Source: Cohnella abietis (GTDB lineage Bacteria; Bacillota; Bacilli; Paenibacillales; Paenibacillaceae). Taken from it: a stretch of DNA of 64,000 nt. This document shows positions 36,531 through 44,812 of this stretch, piece by piece. Location of the stretch: NCBI RefSeq assembly GCF_004295585.1, contig NZ_AP019400.1, positions 1,145,501-1,209,500 of the forward strand. Direction: 5' to 3'. The notes under the pieces were generated by a model, which saw only the letters and a list, made by a program, of their open reading frames with translations, was not told the origin of the DNA and searched no databases. Positions within the stretch are counted from its first letter, which is position 1, and each line of letters begins with the position of its first letter. The position numbers were made by a program, and so were the translations under genes.

Positions 36531-39026
36531 ATGAATAATAATATAAAGCTTCATATGATTGGTAACGCGCATTTAGATCCGGTATGGCTCTGGCAATGGC
36601 AGGAGGGTTATGCGGAGATCAAGGCCACCTTCCGCTCGGCGTTGGATCGAATGATTGAATTTCCCGATTTTGTATTTACTTGCTCAGGTGCCGCTTACTA
36701 TGAATGGGTAGAGCAGAATGCACCGGAAATGTTCGAAGAAATTCGGCAAAGGGTGCAAGAGGGACGTTGGGTAATCGTCGGGGGGTGGTGGATCCAACCG
36801 GACTGTAATCTTCCGTCGGGCGAGTCTTTCGTCCGTCACGGATTGTATAGCCAACGATACTTCCAAGAGAAGTTCAACGTTATGGCTAAGGTAGGTTACA
36901 ATGTGGATTCTTTCGGACACCACAGCATGATTCCTCAAATTTTGAAAAAAAGTGGTATGGACTCTTACGTATTTATGCGTCCAGATGAGCACGAGAAGCA
37001 GATGGAACGCAGCTTATTCTGGTGGGAAAGCAAGGACGGAAGTCGTGTCATGACGTTTCGAATTCCGATTAGCTATAATAATTGGACAGCTAACGACAAT
37101 GAGGATCCGACTCGCTATAAAGCGCTGAAGGTGTTTGAGCTGGCGGAGAAGCATGAACATGACCTCATGAACTTTTTTGGAGTTGGTAATCACGGAGGCG
37201 GACCTACGATCGGGAATATACAATCTATACAACGCCTGCAAGAGGAGTACCGGGCAGATCGATTTAAGATTAGCTCTCCCAATGCATATTTCGAAGAAAT
37301 GGGAAAAAGAAACCTCGATCTTCCCGTTCATACGGATGACTTGCAGCATCATGCAAGCGGTTGTTACTCCGCTCATTCAGAGACGAAAGCTTTGAATCGT
37401 CAAGCGGAGCATCGTCTGCTGACAGCCGAAAAGTTCAGCGCCTTCTCTCATCTAGTAGCTGGATTCAGTTATCCGGCAACCGAGATTCTCCGTGGATGGA
37501 AGAACGTCATGTTCAATCATTTTCACGACATTATGGGTGGCTGTTCCATTAAAGAAGCCTATCAGGATTCAAGAGAAGCTTATGGTGAATCACTTAACAT
37601 CGCTGCGGTCTCTCTGAATGCAGCCTTGCAGAAGATTTCATGGTCTATCGATACGATGAAGGATGAAATCCAATCGTTAAGCAAAGATGTAGATTGGCTA
37701 ACTTGGGAGCAGAAGGATGCCGGGATACCTGTTGTCGTTTTTAATCCTCACTCATGGGAAGTTCATGCCCCTGTCCATGTCAATAGAATGCTCAAAGGCG
37801 TTAGCGACGATCAAGGGGAAGCTGTCGAATACCAGATTGTTCGTGCCTCACGTACGAATATCGAGGATAAATATGATACTGTTTTTATGGGGCGTATTCC
37901 AGCAATGGGTTATCGCGTATACTGGATTTATAAGGATAAGAAGCTGCCGCTTACGGCAGTTGGACAACAAGCCTTAGTCTCGGAGCCTTATGCACTGGAA
38001 AACCATTGGTATCGACTTGAGATTGAGCCCCATACCGGACATATAAAGAGACTTTATGACAAGCTAAATGGTACTGAAGTGTTGAAGGGTCAAGGTGCGG
38101 TTCCGATCGTGATCGATGAGCATCATTGCGATACTTGGTCTCATGGGGTATTCGAATTCCGAAATGAGATCGCCAAGTTCTCGGATGCACAAATCAAATT
38201 GATTGAGTCGGGTCCGATTCGTTCGATTCTGCGCGTTACGAATCGATATAACTTTTCGGTACTTCAGCAGGATTTCATTCTTTATCGGGATAAGCCGGGC
38301 ATTGAAGTGAAAGTGAAGCTCGATTGGCAGGAAAAGCACAAGCTGCTCAAGCTCTCTTTTCCGGTAAATGTTAATGAACCTGAGGCTACTTATGAAATTC
38401 CCTACGGATATATTGAAAGACCCGTCAATGGAGAAGAAGAGCCGGGGCAGCAATGGCTGGACGTAACAGGCAATACAGGCGCTGATGACGCACAGCGCTA
38501 CGGGCTTACGCTACTTAATGACTCGAAGTACAGCTTCGATGTTAAGGATAATGACTTAAGAATGACTGTCGTACGTAGCCCGATGTACGCTGACCATTAC
38601 GGTGTTCGGGACGAGTTCGGCGAATATATGGATCAAGGTGTGCAACAATTCCGCTACGCTCTCGTTCCCCACGAAGGGGATTGGCGGAATGCCGAAGCTT
38701 TCAAAAAAGCCAATGAGCTCAATGTTCCGCCTATTCACATTATTGAAACCTATCATAAAGGCTCACTGCCTCAGATAGCCGAGGGGATTCGGGTGTCTGC
38801 CAGCAATGTTATCGTTACCGCATTCAAGAAAGCCGAAGACCTGGATGGCTATATTCTCCGCTGCTATGAAACGGACGGCAAGGATGGAGAGACGACGATC
38901 GAAATTCCGGTTCTGAACCGCAAGTGGACGATGCGCTTCGGTAAGTGCGAGATCAAGACGTTATGGATCCCCTCCGATCCAGAGCAAGCGGTTTCGGAAG
39001 TTAATATGATCGAGATGCCGGTTTAA
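36531..39026 (+). CDS. GH38 alpha-mannosidase
   Basis: An 831-residue cytoplasmic glycosidase without signal peptide. Zinc ligands His14 and Asp16 are in NAHLDPVW, the catalytic nucleophile Asp126 is in YNVDSFGHH, and a late metal/active-site motif NHFHDIMGG lies near 329-337. Middle helical and large C-terminal beta domains follow. The length fits bacterial GH38 enzymes of the MngB type. It is last in the SIS/kinase operon and should cut alpha-mannosides or their phosphates. A 110-base fragment of a second, lost GH38 gene remains at 57337-57447. Confidence 0.93.
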   Translation: MNNNIKLHMIGNAHLDPVWLWQWQEGYAEIKATFRSALDRMIEFPDFVFTCSGAAYYEWVEQNAPEMFEEIRQRVQEGRWVIVGGWWIQPDCNLPSGESFVRHGLYSQRYFQEKFNVMAKVGYNVDSFGHHSMIPQILKKSGMDSYVFMRPDEHEKQMERSLFWWESKDGSRVMTFRIPISYNNWTANDNEDPTRYKALKVFELAEKHEHDLMNFFGVGNHGGGPTIGNIQSIQRLQEEYRADRFKISSPNAYFEEMGKRNLDLPVHTDDLQHHASGCYSAHSETKALNRQAEHRLLTAEKFSAFSHLVAGFSYPATEILRGWKNVMFNHFHDIMGGCSIKEAYQDSREAYGESLNIAAVSLNAALQKISWSIDTMKDEIQSLSKDVDWLTWEQKDAGIPVVVFNPHSWEVHAPVHVNRMLKGVSDDQGEAVEYQIVRASRTNIEDKYDTVFMGRIPAMGYRVYWIYKDKKLPLTAVGQQALVSEPYALENHWYRLEIEPHTGHIKRLYDKLNGTEVLKGQGAVPIVIDEHHCDTWSHGVFEFRNEIAKFSDAQIKLIESGPIRSILRVTNRYNFSVLQQDFILYRDKPGIEVKVKLDWQEKHKLLKLSFPVNVNEPEATYEIPYGYIERPVNGEEEPGQQWLDVTGNTGADDAQRYGLTLLNDSKYSFDVKDNDLRMTVVRSPMYADHYGVRDEFGEYMDQGVQQFRYALVPHEGDWRNAEAFKKANELNVPPIHIIETYHKGSLPQIAEGIRVSASNVIVTAFKKAEDLDGYILRCYETDGKDGETTIEIPVLNRKWTMRFGKCEIKTLWIPSDPEQAVSEVNMIEMPV

Positions 39027-39064
39027 TTCGTGCTAGTTGCTTACACGATTCCAAGATTAGAGGA

Positions 39065-39187
39065 AAACCAAATATTGACATAATAATTTTGGAAGATCAT
39101 AATAAGGGAAAATATTCGGGGAAGCACCCCGTAAAGCGGGACACGATTTGTGTTGCTTTGCGGGGTGTTTGTTTTCGATAAGGGGGC
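39065..39187 (+). repeat. Duplicated promoter-hairpin leader, copy 1
   Basis: -35 TTGACA (39075-39080), 17-bp spacer, -10 CATAAT (39098-39103), then a terminator hairpin (arms 39124-39137 and 39155-39167, followed by TTTGTTTT). Nearly the same 123 bases occur at 57452-57574, where they precede a Uma2 gene. Here no gene follows, so this copy is orphaned. Confidence 0.8.
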
Positions 39188-39189
39188 AA

Positions 39190-39354
39190 CATTTTTAAGC
39201 TGAAGAGGCTGTGATAGATTATCTTGTATAAAGGATTTTGCTTGTTGAAGAGTCCGTTGGGGGTTGGCAAGCGGTACTAGAATATCGTGCATACCGCTCT
39301 GTCGTTCAGCTTGCATTAGAATGGATTGCCAGGCGAGAACTGCGGGTATTGACA
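39190..39354 (-). pseudogene. AraC-regulator fragment with internal deletion
   Basis: Close match to 60211-60444 inside the AraC gene at 59965 (VLAWQSILMQAERQ, QQAKSFIQDNLSQPLQLK), but missing about 73 bases between the short repeats TCCGCTGG and TCCGTTGG. There is no start, no second helix-turn-helix and no flanking gene. It is a remnant, not a gene. Confidence 0.88.
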
Positions 39355-39364
39355 AAGTATTAGC

Positions 39365-39440
39365 TGGTTTTATGTTTGGGTACAGCATATTTATACGCAA
39401 GTTTACGTTCATTAAGATAGCTGATACACTGACTAAAAGA
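39365..39440 (+). repeat. Diverged copy of the ROK promoter region
   Basis: Contains TTTACG (39401-39406), 17-bp spacer and TACACT (39424-39429) as at 33379-33407. The perfect palindrome is degraded to GCATATTTATACGC. It lies about 110 bases upstream of the AraC start and could still serve as its promoter. Confidence 0.7.
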
Positions 39441-39540
39441 TCGTGTTTATGAGTCCTGATGAGCATGGCACCCCTAAAAGGCTTCATAATTGCTCAGATG
39501 CTTCTCATTTGCCAATATGCTTCATCGGGAGGAAGCGGCT

Positions 39541-40422
39541 ATGTATCAATATAAGCTTTCCGATAACATCAATCCGCAAGAGAATATTAATATATTCCGT
39601 TATTCGACTTCGAGTAGCGATTACGAGCATACCCATGAGTTCTTCGAGATCGTGTTCATCGCTTCCGGGAGCGGCGTACACAACGTAGGCGGGGTGAGCT
39701 ATCCGGTTGAGAGAGGGGATGTGCTGTTTATCGACTTCGATCAGATGCATGCTTTCTCATCGGATACGCAGATGACGATTGTCAATTGCCTGCTCGATCC
39801 CGTGTTTATCGGCAAGGAGCTAATGAATGCGGAGAACGCAATAGATATTTTAACACTTTCGGCTTATGTGGAGTTCAGCACGAAAGTCCGTCGTTTTGTA
39901 CCTAAGGTTATCTTTAGGGGAAAAGAGCTTCTTAAGCTGATCTCGCTGTTCGAGAGCATGCTGGAAGAATTCGAGGAGAAGTCGATCGGTTATAAAACGG
40001 CGATTCAAGGGTATTTACAGGTGCTTCTCACGTATATTTTCAGAAGAATGAGGGAAGAGGGCGACGAACGGACAACCCTTCTGCCGCATAAGGTGGCTTC
40101 CGATATGCTGAGAGACTTGGAAGCGAGTTTCTTCGGTAAAATTTCGTTGAACGAGCTTGCCGCAAAGTACAGTTACAACGCCTCCTATCTCAGCCGGATC
40201 TTTAAGGCATGCTACGGTAAAAGTCCGATGGCGTTCATTCATGAGAAGCGAGTGGACGAAGCGATCCGTCTCCTCCGAGAAACCGACCTGAAGGTCGAGG
40301 AGATCGGACGTCAAGTCGGATACGGGGAGAAGAAGCAGTTTTATAAAATATTCAAACAATACACCGGCCTGACGCCGAGTCGGATGAGGGATGCGAGGAA
40401 CAAAATGACCACTTTAAAGTAA
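39541..40422 (+). CDS. AraC-family transcriptional regulator
   Basis: A 293-residue protein with an N-terminal cupin-like sugar-binding domain (HTHEFFEIVFIASGSG, PVERGDVLFIDF) and two C-terminal helix-turn-helix motifs (LNELAAKYSYNASYLSRIF; VEEIGRQVGYGEKKQFYKIF). ATG 39541 has GGAGG eight bases upstream; an earlier in-frame ATG at 39490 has none. It lies 75 bases before the DUF6259-like gene at 40498 and likely regulates it. The inducer is unknown. Confidence 0.9.
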   Translation: MYQYKLSDNINPQENINIFRYSTSSSDYEHTHEFFEIVFIASGSGVHNVGGVSYPVERGDVLFIDFDQMHAFSSDTQMTIVNCLLDPVFIGKELMNAENAIDILTLSAYVEFSTKVRRFVPKVIFRGKELLKLISLFESMLEEFEEKSIGYKTAIQGYLQVLLTYIFRRMREEGDERTTLLPHKVASDMLRDLEASFFGKISLNELAAKYSYNASYLSRIFKACYGKSPMAFIHEKRVDEAIRLLRETDLKVEEIGRQVGYGEKKQFYKIFKQYTGLTPSRMRDARNKMTTLK

Positions 40423-40446
40423 AAAGGAGCTACTGCTTTTCATAAA

Positions 40447-40490
40447 ACGACCTTCTATAATAAGGAAAACATCATTGCAGGGAAGGTCGT
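40447..40490 (+). promoter_or_regulatory. Inverted repeat enclosing -10 and overlapping ribosome site
   Basis: ACGACCTTC (40447-40455) is a perfect inverted match to GAAGGTCGT (40482-40490). TATAAT (40456-40461) directly abuts the left arm, and the right arm contains the only Shine-Dalgarno-like sequence before ATG 40498. It may be an operator for the AraC regulator. A hairpin hiding the ribosome site would require the transcript to start inside or before the left arm. Confidence 0.5.
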
Positions 40491-40497
40491 AGAATTA

Positions 40498-42699
40498 ATG
40501 AAGGTGCAAAATCGCTACTATCGGATGGAACTGGACGATACGTCCGGAGCTTTGCTGGCAATGAACAAAGGAAATAAAGAATTAATCCGAACAGGCGTGA
40601 GCAGGCCGTTGTTTACGATCCGATTTCGCGACATCAGCGGTGGAATTCATGATGTCGGGGCTCATGAATCGAAAGCGGTTTCAATTTCCGCAGATGAAGG
40701 TTCTGAACGAATCGAAGTGAGCTATTCGGCGTTCGGCGAACTTCCGCTCCGCGTTTTGGTGACGATTCGCTGCCCGAAAGACTCGCCATTTACCTACTGG
40801 CGTCTAGATGCCGATCATGCGATGGATTGGATAATCGAATGGATCGATTTTCCGAATGTCGTAGTGCCGAATGACTTGACCGCAACAGGCGGGACGGGCA
40901 AGCTGGTCTGGCCGTTTAACGAAGGCGTCCTGATCGAAGATGTGGCCGTGCGCGAATCGTCCTTTCTGCACTACATTGAGCCTAATTATCCGAGCCGTGG
41001 TATCTCCGGTATTTATCCAGCTATCGTGCCGTCGCAGTTTATGGCCTACTACGATGATAGCGGCGGGCTCTATTTCGGGGCACACGATCCGGACGGACAT
41101 GTGAAATGCGTCGAGTTTTACCCGGATGAAGATGGAATTCGCCTGCAGTTTCGGCTGTATCCGGGAGGTGGAGCCTATGACATGTCGTACGATATGGTGC
41201 TGGGCGTTTTTGAAGGGGACTGGCATGACGCTGCGGCGATTTATCGGGACTGGTATGAGGAGAACGCCTCTCGCGACGCGGTGCCAGTCGCCGAGAATAA
41301 TCGGCTTCCCGACTGGTATTCTGACTCCCCGATTGTCGTGACCTACCCGGTACGGGGCAGGCACGATATGGACGTCATGGAGCCGAATAAGCTGTTTCCC
41401 TATTTGGAAGCGCTGCCGCATATCGAACGGCTGGCGGAAGCGTTTGGCGGCAAAATTATGGTGCTTTTGATGCACTGGGAAGGTAGCGCGCCTTGGGCGC
41501 CGCCGTATGTGTGGCCGCCGTATGGCGGCGAGGAAGCGTTCCGGTCATTAGCGGATCGGCTGCATGCATCAGGACATCTTCTCGGTGTATACTGCAGCGG
41601 CATTGGATGGACGGAGCAGAGCAACCTGATTCCGTCGTACAACCGGAAAGAGCAGTTTGACCAGGATAATCTGGCAGACGCGATGTGCCTGTCCCCAGAG
41701 GGCGATCTGCCTTATTCCGACATTTGCACCGGTCAGCGTCGCGGTTACGACTTGTGCCCGACTCATCCTTTTACAGTCGAGACGATGGTTTCCGAGGTCA
41801 GGCAAATGATCGATGGTGGCGTCGACTATATTCAAGCTTTCGACCAGAACCATGGCGGCACTTCGTATTTCTGCTACAGCAAGACGCATGGCCATCCGCC
41901 TGCTCCTGGCAAATGGCAGACTGAAGCGATGCTCGACCTGTTCCGCAAGCTGCAGGAGACAGCCGACAGCGCTGGCAAGAAGGCGCTGTTCGGATGTGAG
42001 TCCGCCTCTGCGGAGCCTTATATCCCTGAGCTGTTGTTCAACGACGCCCGGTTCAATCTCAACTATTTTATCGGGACGCCGATTCCGCTGTACGCATTTC
42101 TGTATCATCGCTACATCAACAATTTCATGGGCAATCAGGTCACTGCGCATGACGCTTTCGATTACGGGCGCTCCCCGGACAATCTGCTGTACCGGTTCGC
42201 GTATTCGTTTCATGCAGGCGATTTGTCAACGGTTGTGTTGACGGAGAACGGCGATATAACGTGGAACTGGGGGGTCGACCCCAATATTGCGCTGCCCGAG
42301 AAGGAGCCGATTTTAACGTTTATCCGAAATACGAATTCGTGGCGTACGGGAGCGGGCAAAGCTTACCTGCACCAAGGGCGCATGCTGAAGCCGTTCCCGC
42401 TGTCCGGCGTCAGTCTGCAGCGGTTTGCCATGAAGGACGGCCGCGAGCTTGCAGTGCCGGCAGTGTTGACGACACGCTGGGAAGCCGACGACGGCAGCCA
42501 GGCTCAATTGTTCGTCAATTATACCCTGGAAGAGCAGGTATTCTACGTAGAGTCAGGCGTGTGCTCCGAGAGGGAGGCTGTTTTGCTGGCGCACCCGGAC
42601 GGCTCGCAGCCGCTGACGTTGCAGGCCGATGCATCGGGAACGTTACCATGTACGGTAAAGCCGCTAAGTGCTATTCTGATCAAGATTTCAGGGAAATGA
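40498..42699 (+). CDS. Putative glycoside hydrolase, DUF6259-like, paralogue (733 aa)
   Basis: Same architecture as the protein at 25743: N-terminal beta-sandwich, conserved LLMHWEGSAPWAPPYVWPPY, candidate acids Asp449 (FDQNHGG) and Glu501 (FGCESASAEP), and the sequence NNFMGNQ in the last third. There is no signal peptide. It is clearly richer in G and C than its paralogue. The ribosome site is weak (GGGAAGG about 10-14 bases away) and overlaps an inverted repeat. It stands alone after an AraC regulator, without a transporter directly attached. It probably hydrolyses an oligosaccharide inside the cell; the activity is unknown. Confidence 0.75.
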   Translation: MKVQNRYYRMELDDTSGALLAMNKGNKELIRTGVSRPLFTIRFRDISGGIHDVGAHESKAVSISADEGSERIEVSYSAFGELPLRVLVTIRCPKDSPFTYWRLDADHAMDWIIEWIDFPNVVVPNDLTATGGTGKLVWPFNEGVLIEDVAVRESSFLHYIEPNYPSRGISGIYPAIVPSQFMAYYDDSGGLYFGAHDPDGHVKCVEFYPDEDGIRLQFRLYPGGGAYDMSYDMVLGVFEGDWHDAAAIYRDWYEENASRDAVPVAENNRLPDWYSDSPIVVTYPVRGRHDMDVMEPNKLFPYLEALPHIERLAEAFGGKIMVLLMHWEGSAPWAPPYVWPPYGGEEAFRSLADRLHASGHLLGVYCSGIGWTEQSNLIPSYNRKEQFDQDNLADAMCLSPEGDLPYSDICTGQRRGYDLCPTHPFTVETMVSEVRQMIDGGVDYIQAFDQNHGGTSYFCYSKTHGHPPAPGKWQTEAMLDLFRKLQETADSAGKKALFGCESASAEPYIPELLFNDARFNLNYFIGTPIPLYAFLYHRYINNFMGNQVTAHDAFDYGRSPDNLLYRFAYSFHAGDLSTVVLTENGDITWNWGVDPNIALPEKEPILTFIRNTNSWRTGAGKAYLHQGRMLKPFPLSGVSLQRFAMKDGRELAVPAVLTTRWEADDGSQAQLFVNYTLEEQVFYVESGVCSEREAVLLAHPDGSQPLTLQADASGTLPCTVKPLSAILIKISGK

Positions 42700-42752
42700 T
42701 CCTATGAGATGTCCGCTCTGCAAGGTACGGGCGGCACATACCGATAAACAAC

Positions 42753-42790
42753 CGCCGTTAGCCCCTTGTTCCGGGTCTGACGGCGTTTTT
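42753..42790 (+). terminator. Terminator after DUF6259-like gene
   Basis: CGCCGTTAGCCC pairs with GGGTCTGACGGCG, followed by TTTTT. Confidence 0.85.
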
Positions 42791-42861
42791 CCATTAGCGA
42801 ATCATCACTGATCTCAACTGCACGGATAGCGTGCTCCTTATGACAGGTAACCCGATAACAT

Positions 42862-42891
42862 TTGTCGAATGATCCTAGAAGGCGCTATAAA
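42862..42891 (+). promoter_or_regulatory. Likely promoter of module B sensor genes
   Basis: TTGTCG (42862-42867), 18-bp spacer, TATAAA (42886-42891), about 65 bases before ATG 42956. Confidence 0.5.
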
Positions 42892-42955
42892 TGGTATCGT
42901 GCCCAAGCGATCTGAGGGTTCGATGCTGAGTAAGTTCACGAAAGAGGGACACCGA

Positions 42956-44812
42956 ATGATGACAAAAAGGATTGCCCGATGGCTCACCACTCCTTGGAGT
43001 TGGATGCAGCGCAGCTTCAAAGCGAAGGTGATTGTGTCCTTCTTCACCATTGTGAATCTGGCATTGTTAGGCATGGGGACGTTGTACTATTATAAGACGT
43101 CCGGCGATATCGAACGGAATACGATCGATAGTCTCGAACAGTTGGTCGACCGCAGCGTTACGATTCTGGACAACCATATGGACAATATCCGTAATGAGGC
43201 ATGGAGCTATTTCAGCGACAAGGACTTTCAAGTTTTCGTGAGTAATATGTCCAGTGCATATCCGGAGAAAAATAGCTATTACAAGAACAGGCTCGAGACA
43301 TCTCAACGCAAATTTAACGCCATCGGCATGATCGGCGTTTACGACTTGTATGGAAATGAGTTGGCCAGCGGCCAAAGAAGCATGCTTAATGCGGCGGAGG
43401 ATAACCACCGCACGAAAAACCAGAAGAAAACACTTATCGAGATGGCGTTGCAGAAGGATGGTTATCCACAATGGCTCGTTACGCACGCTACGGCGATTAA
43501 TTCAGGAAACCTGAATAATACGATCAGCTTCGTGCAAGCGCTGAAGAAAATTAGCACTTATAGCCAGAAGATGGTCGGGGTGATCCAAATCGAGTTTAAC
43601 GCGAGCTTGCTGAACCAATCGATACAAGATCTGAATAGCGGTGCAGGCAAGGACTTTGTGATCGTTGATCGGCAGGGAAAGATCGTATTCGCGGAAAACG
43701 AGGATGAAATTGGGAAGGAAATCGGCGATGAGCCGTGGTACCGCAGCTTGACGCTCACGGGGAAGATTGGTTATCGGAAGAGTACGATTCAAGGTGAGCG
43801 TTACGTTACACTGTACCGTAAGTTCCAACTGAACGACTGGATGCTGGTAGGCAAAATACCGTTGGACAATGTCCTCGGCGGAGTCAAGCAAGCCCGTAAA
43901 TTCACGCTTGTCATCGGCGTTATAACCCTGTTCATCGCGATGATTCTCGCCTACTTTATAGCGGGCAGCATGACGAAGTCGATCCGCAAATTGCGCGAGC
44001 ATATGAAGCAGGTAGAACTGGGAAATTTCAAGGTCACCGTTCCTGTCCGATCCTATGACGAGATCGGATCGCTCGGTATGAGCTTCAACCGGATGACGCG
44101 GCAAATCGATTATCTCGTGGAGAAAGAATACGAAGCCAGATTGCTGAAGAAGGAAGCGGAAATTGTCGCGCTTCAATCGCAGATCAATCCCCATTTTCTG
44201 TACAATGCTCTGGGTACGATCGATGCTCTGGCCTCCATCGAAGGGCAGGAGCAGATCAGCAGGATCAGTCAGTCTCTCGGCAGCATGTTTCGATACAGCA
44301 TCAAGGGAGGGCAGGTTGCCACATTGAGCGAAGAAGTGCAGCAAGTGAAGCTGTACTTGTCTATTCAGCAGATTCGCTACGAAGACCGGGTTACGTATCA
44401 GATCGAAATTGAGCCGGGTTTGGAGGAGCAATTGTTGCCGAAGCTTGTCCTTCAACCGATTGTGGAAAATGCGATCAAACACGGAATCGAACAGATACGC
44501 GATGGAGGCTGTGTCACGATACAGGCAAGGTCTATACCGGATGGACGAATGGCGATCCGTGTCCACGACAACGGAGCAGGATGCGATGAGCGGCGCCTGG
44601 GCGAAATAAGGAATATGCTGAATAACACGGGATTCGCGTCGAGAATGGCCGATGAAGATAGAAGCTCGATTGGACTGGACAACGTAAATCGCCGTATCAG
44701 GTTGTACTATGGGGAACAAGCGGAGCTGACGTTCGACAGCTCAAAGGGAACGGGGACGGAAGTTACATTGCTTCTGCCGATTACACATGCCGGGAGGGAT
44801 AGCGATGCTTAA
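42956..44812 (+). CDS. YesM-type sensor histidine kinase (module B)
   Basis: A 618-residue membrane kinase close in plan to that of module A. It has a membrane segment at about 20-43, an extracytoplasmic Cache-like sensor, a second membrane segment at about 310-335, HAMP, His413 in INPHFLYN, then the N box VENAIKHG and a G box DNGAGC. Start ATG 42956 with GAGGG seven bases upstream; earlier in-frame ATGs lack a ribosome site. Its stop overlaps the YesN start by eight bases. It is expected to sense the glycan handled by module B. Confidence 0.93.
   Translation: MMTKRIARWLTTPWSWMQRSFKAKVIVSFFTIVNLALLGMGTLYYYKTSGDIERNTIDSLEQLVDRSVTILDNHMDNIRNEAWSYFSDKDFQVFVSNMSSAYPEKNSYYKNRLETSQRKFNAIGMIGVYDLYGNELASGQRSMLNAAEDNHRTKNQKKTLIEMALQKDGYPQWLVTHATAINSGNLNNTISFVQALKKISTYSQKMVGVIQIEFNASLLNQSIQDLNSGAGKDFVIVDRQGKIVFAENEDEIGKEIGDEPWYRSLTLTGKIGYRKSTIQGERYVTLYRKFQLNDWMLVGKIPLDNVLGGVKQARKFTLVIGVITLFIAMILAYFIAGSMTKSIRKLREHMKQVELGNFKVTVPVRSYDEIGSLGMSFNRMTRQIDYLVEKEYEARLLKKEAEIVALQSQINPHFLYNALGTIDALASIEGQEQISRISQSLGSMFRYSIKGGQVATLSEEVQQVKLYLSIQQIRYEDRVTYQIEIEPGLEEQLLPKLVLQPIVENAIKHGIEQIRDGGCVTIQARSIPDGRMAIRVHDNGAGCDERRLGEIRNMLNNTGFASRMADEDRSSIGLDNVNRRIRLYYGEQAELTFDSSKGTGTEVTLLLPITHAGRDSDA

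Noticed and set aside
39041..39487. Minus-strand frame of 148 codons that could be called a small regulator.
   Set aside because: It joins leader sequence, an AraC fragment with a deletion and a copied promoter; it is a chance frame through debris.
43502..44719. A 405-codon open frame on the minus strand opposite the module B kinase.
   Set aside because: It is the complement of a clear YesM gene in a GC-rich region, where antisense frames stay open by codon bias. It has no ribosome site or recognisable domain.
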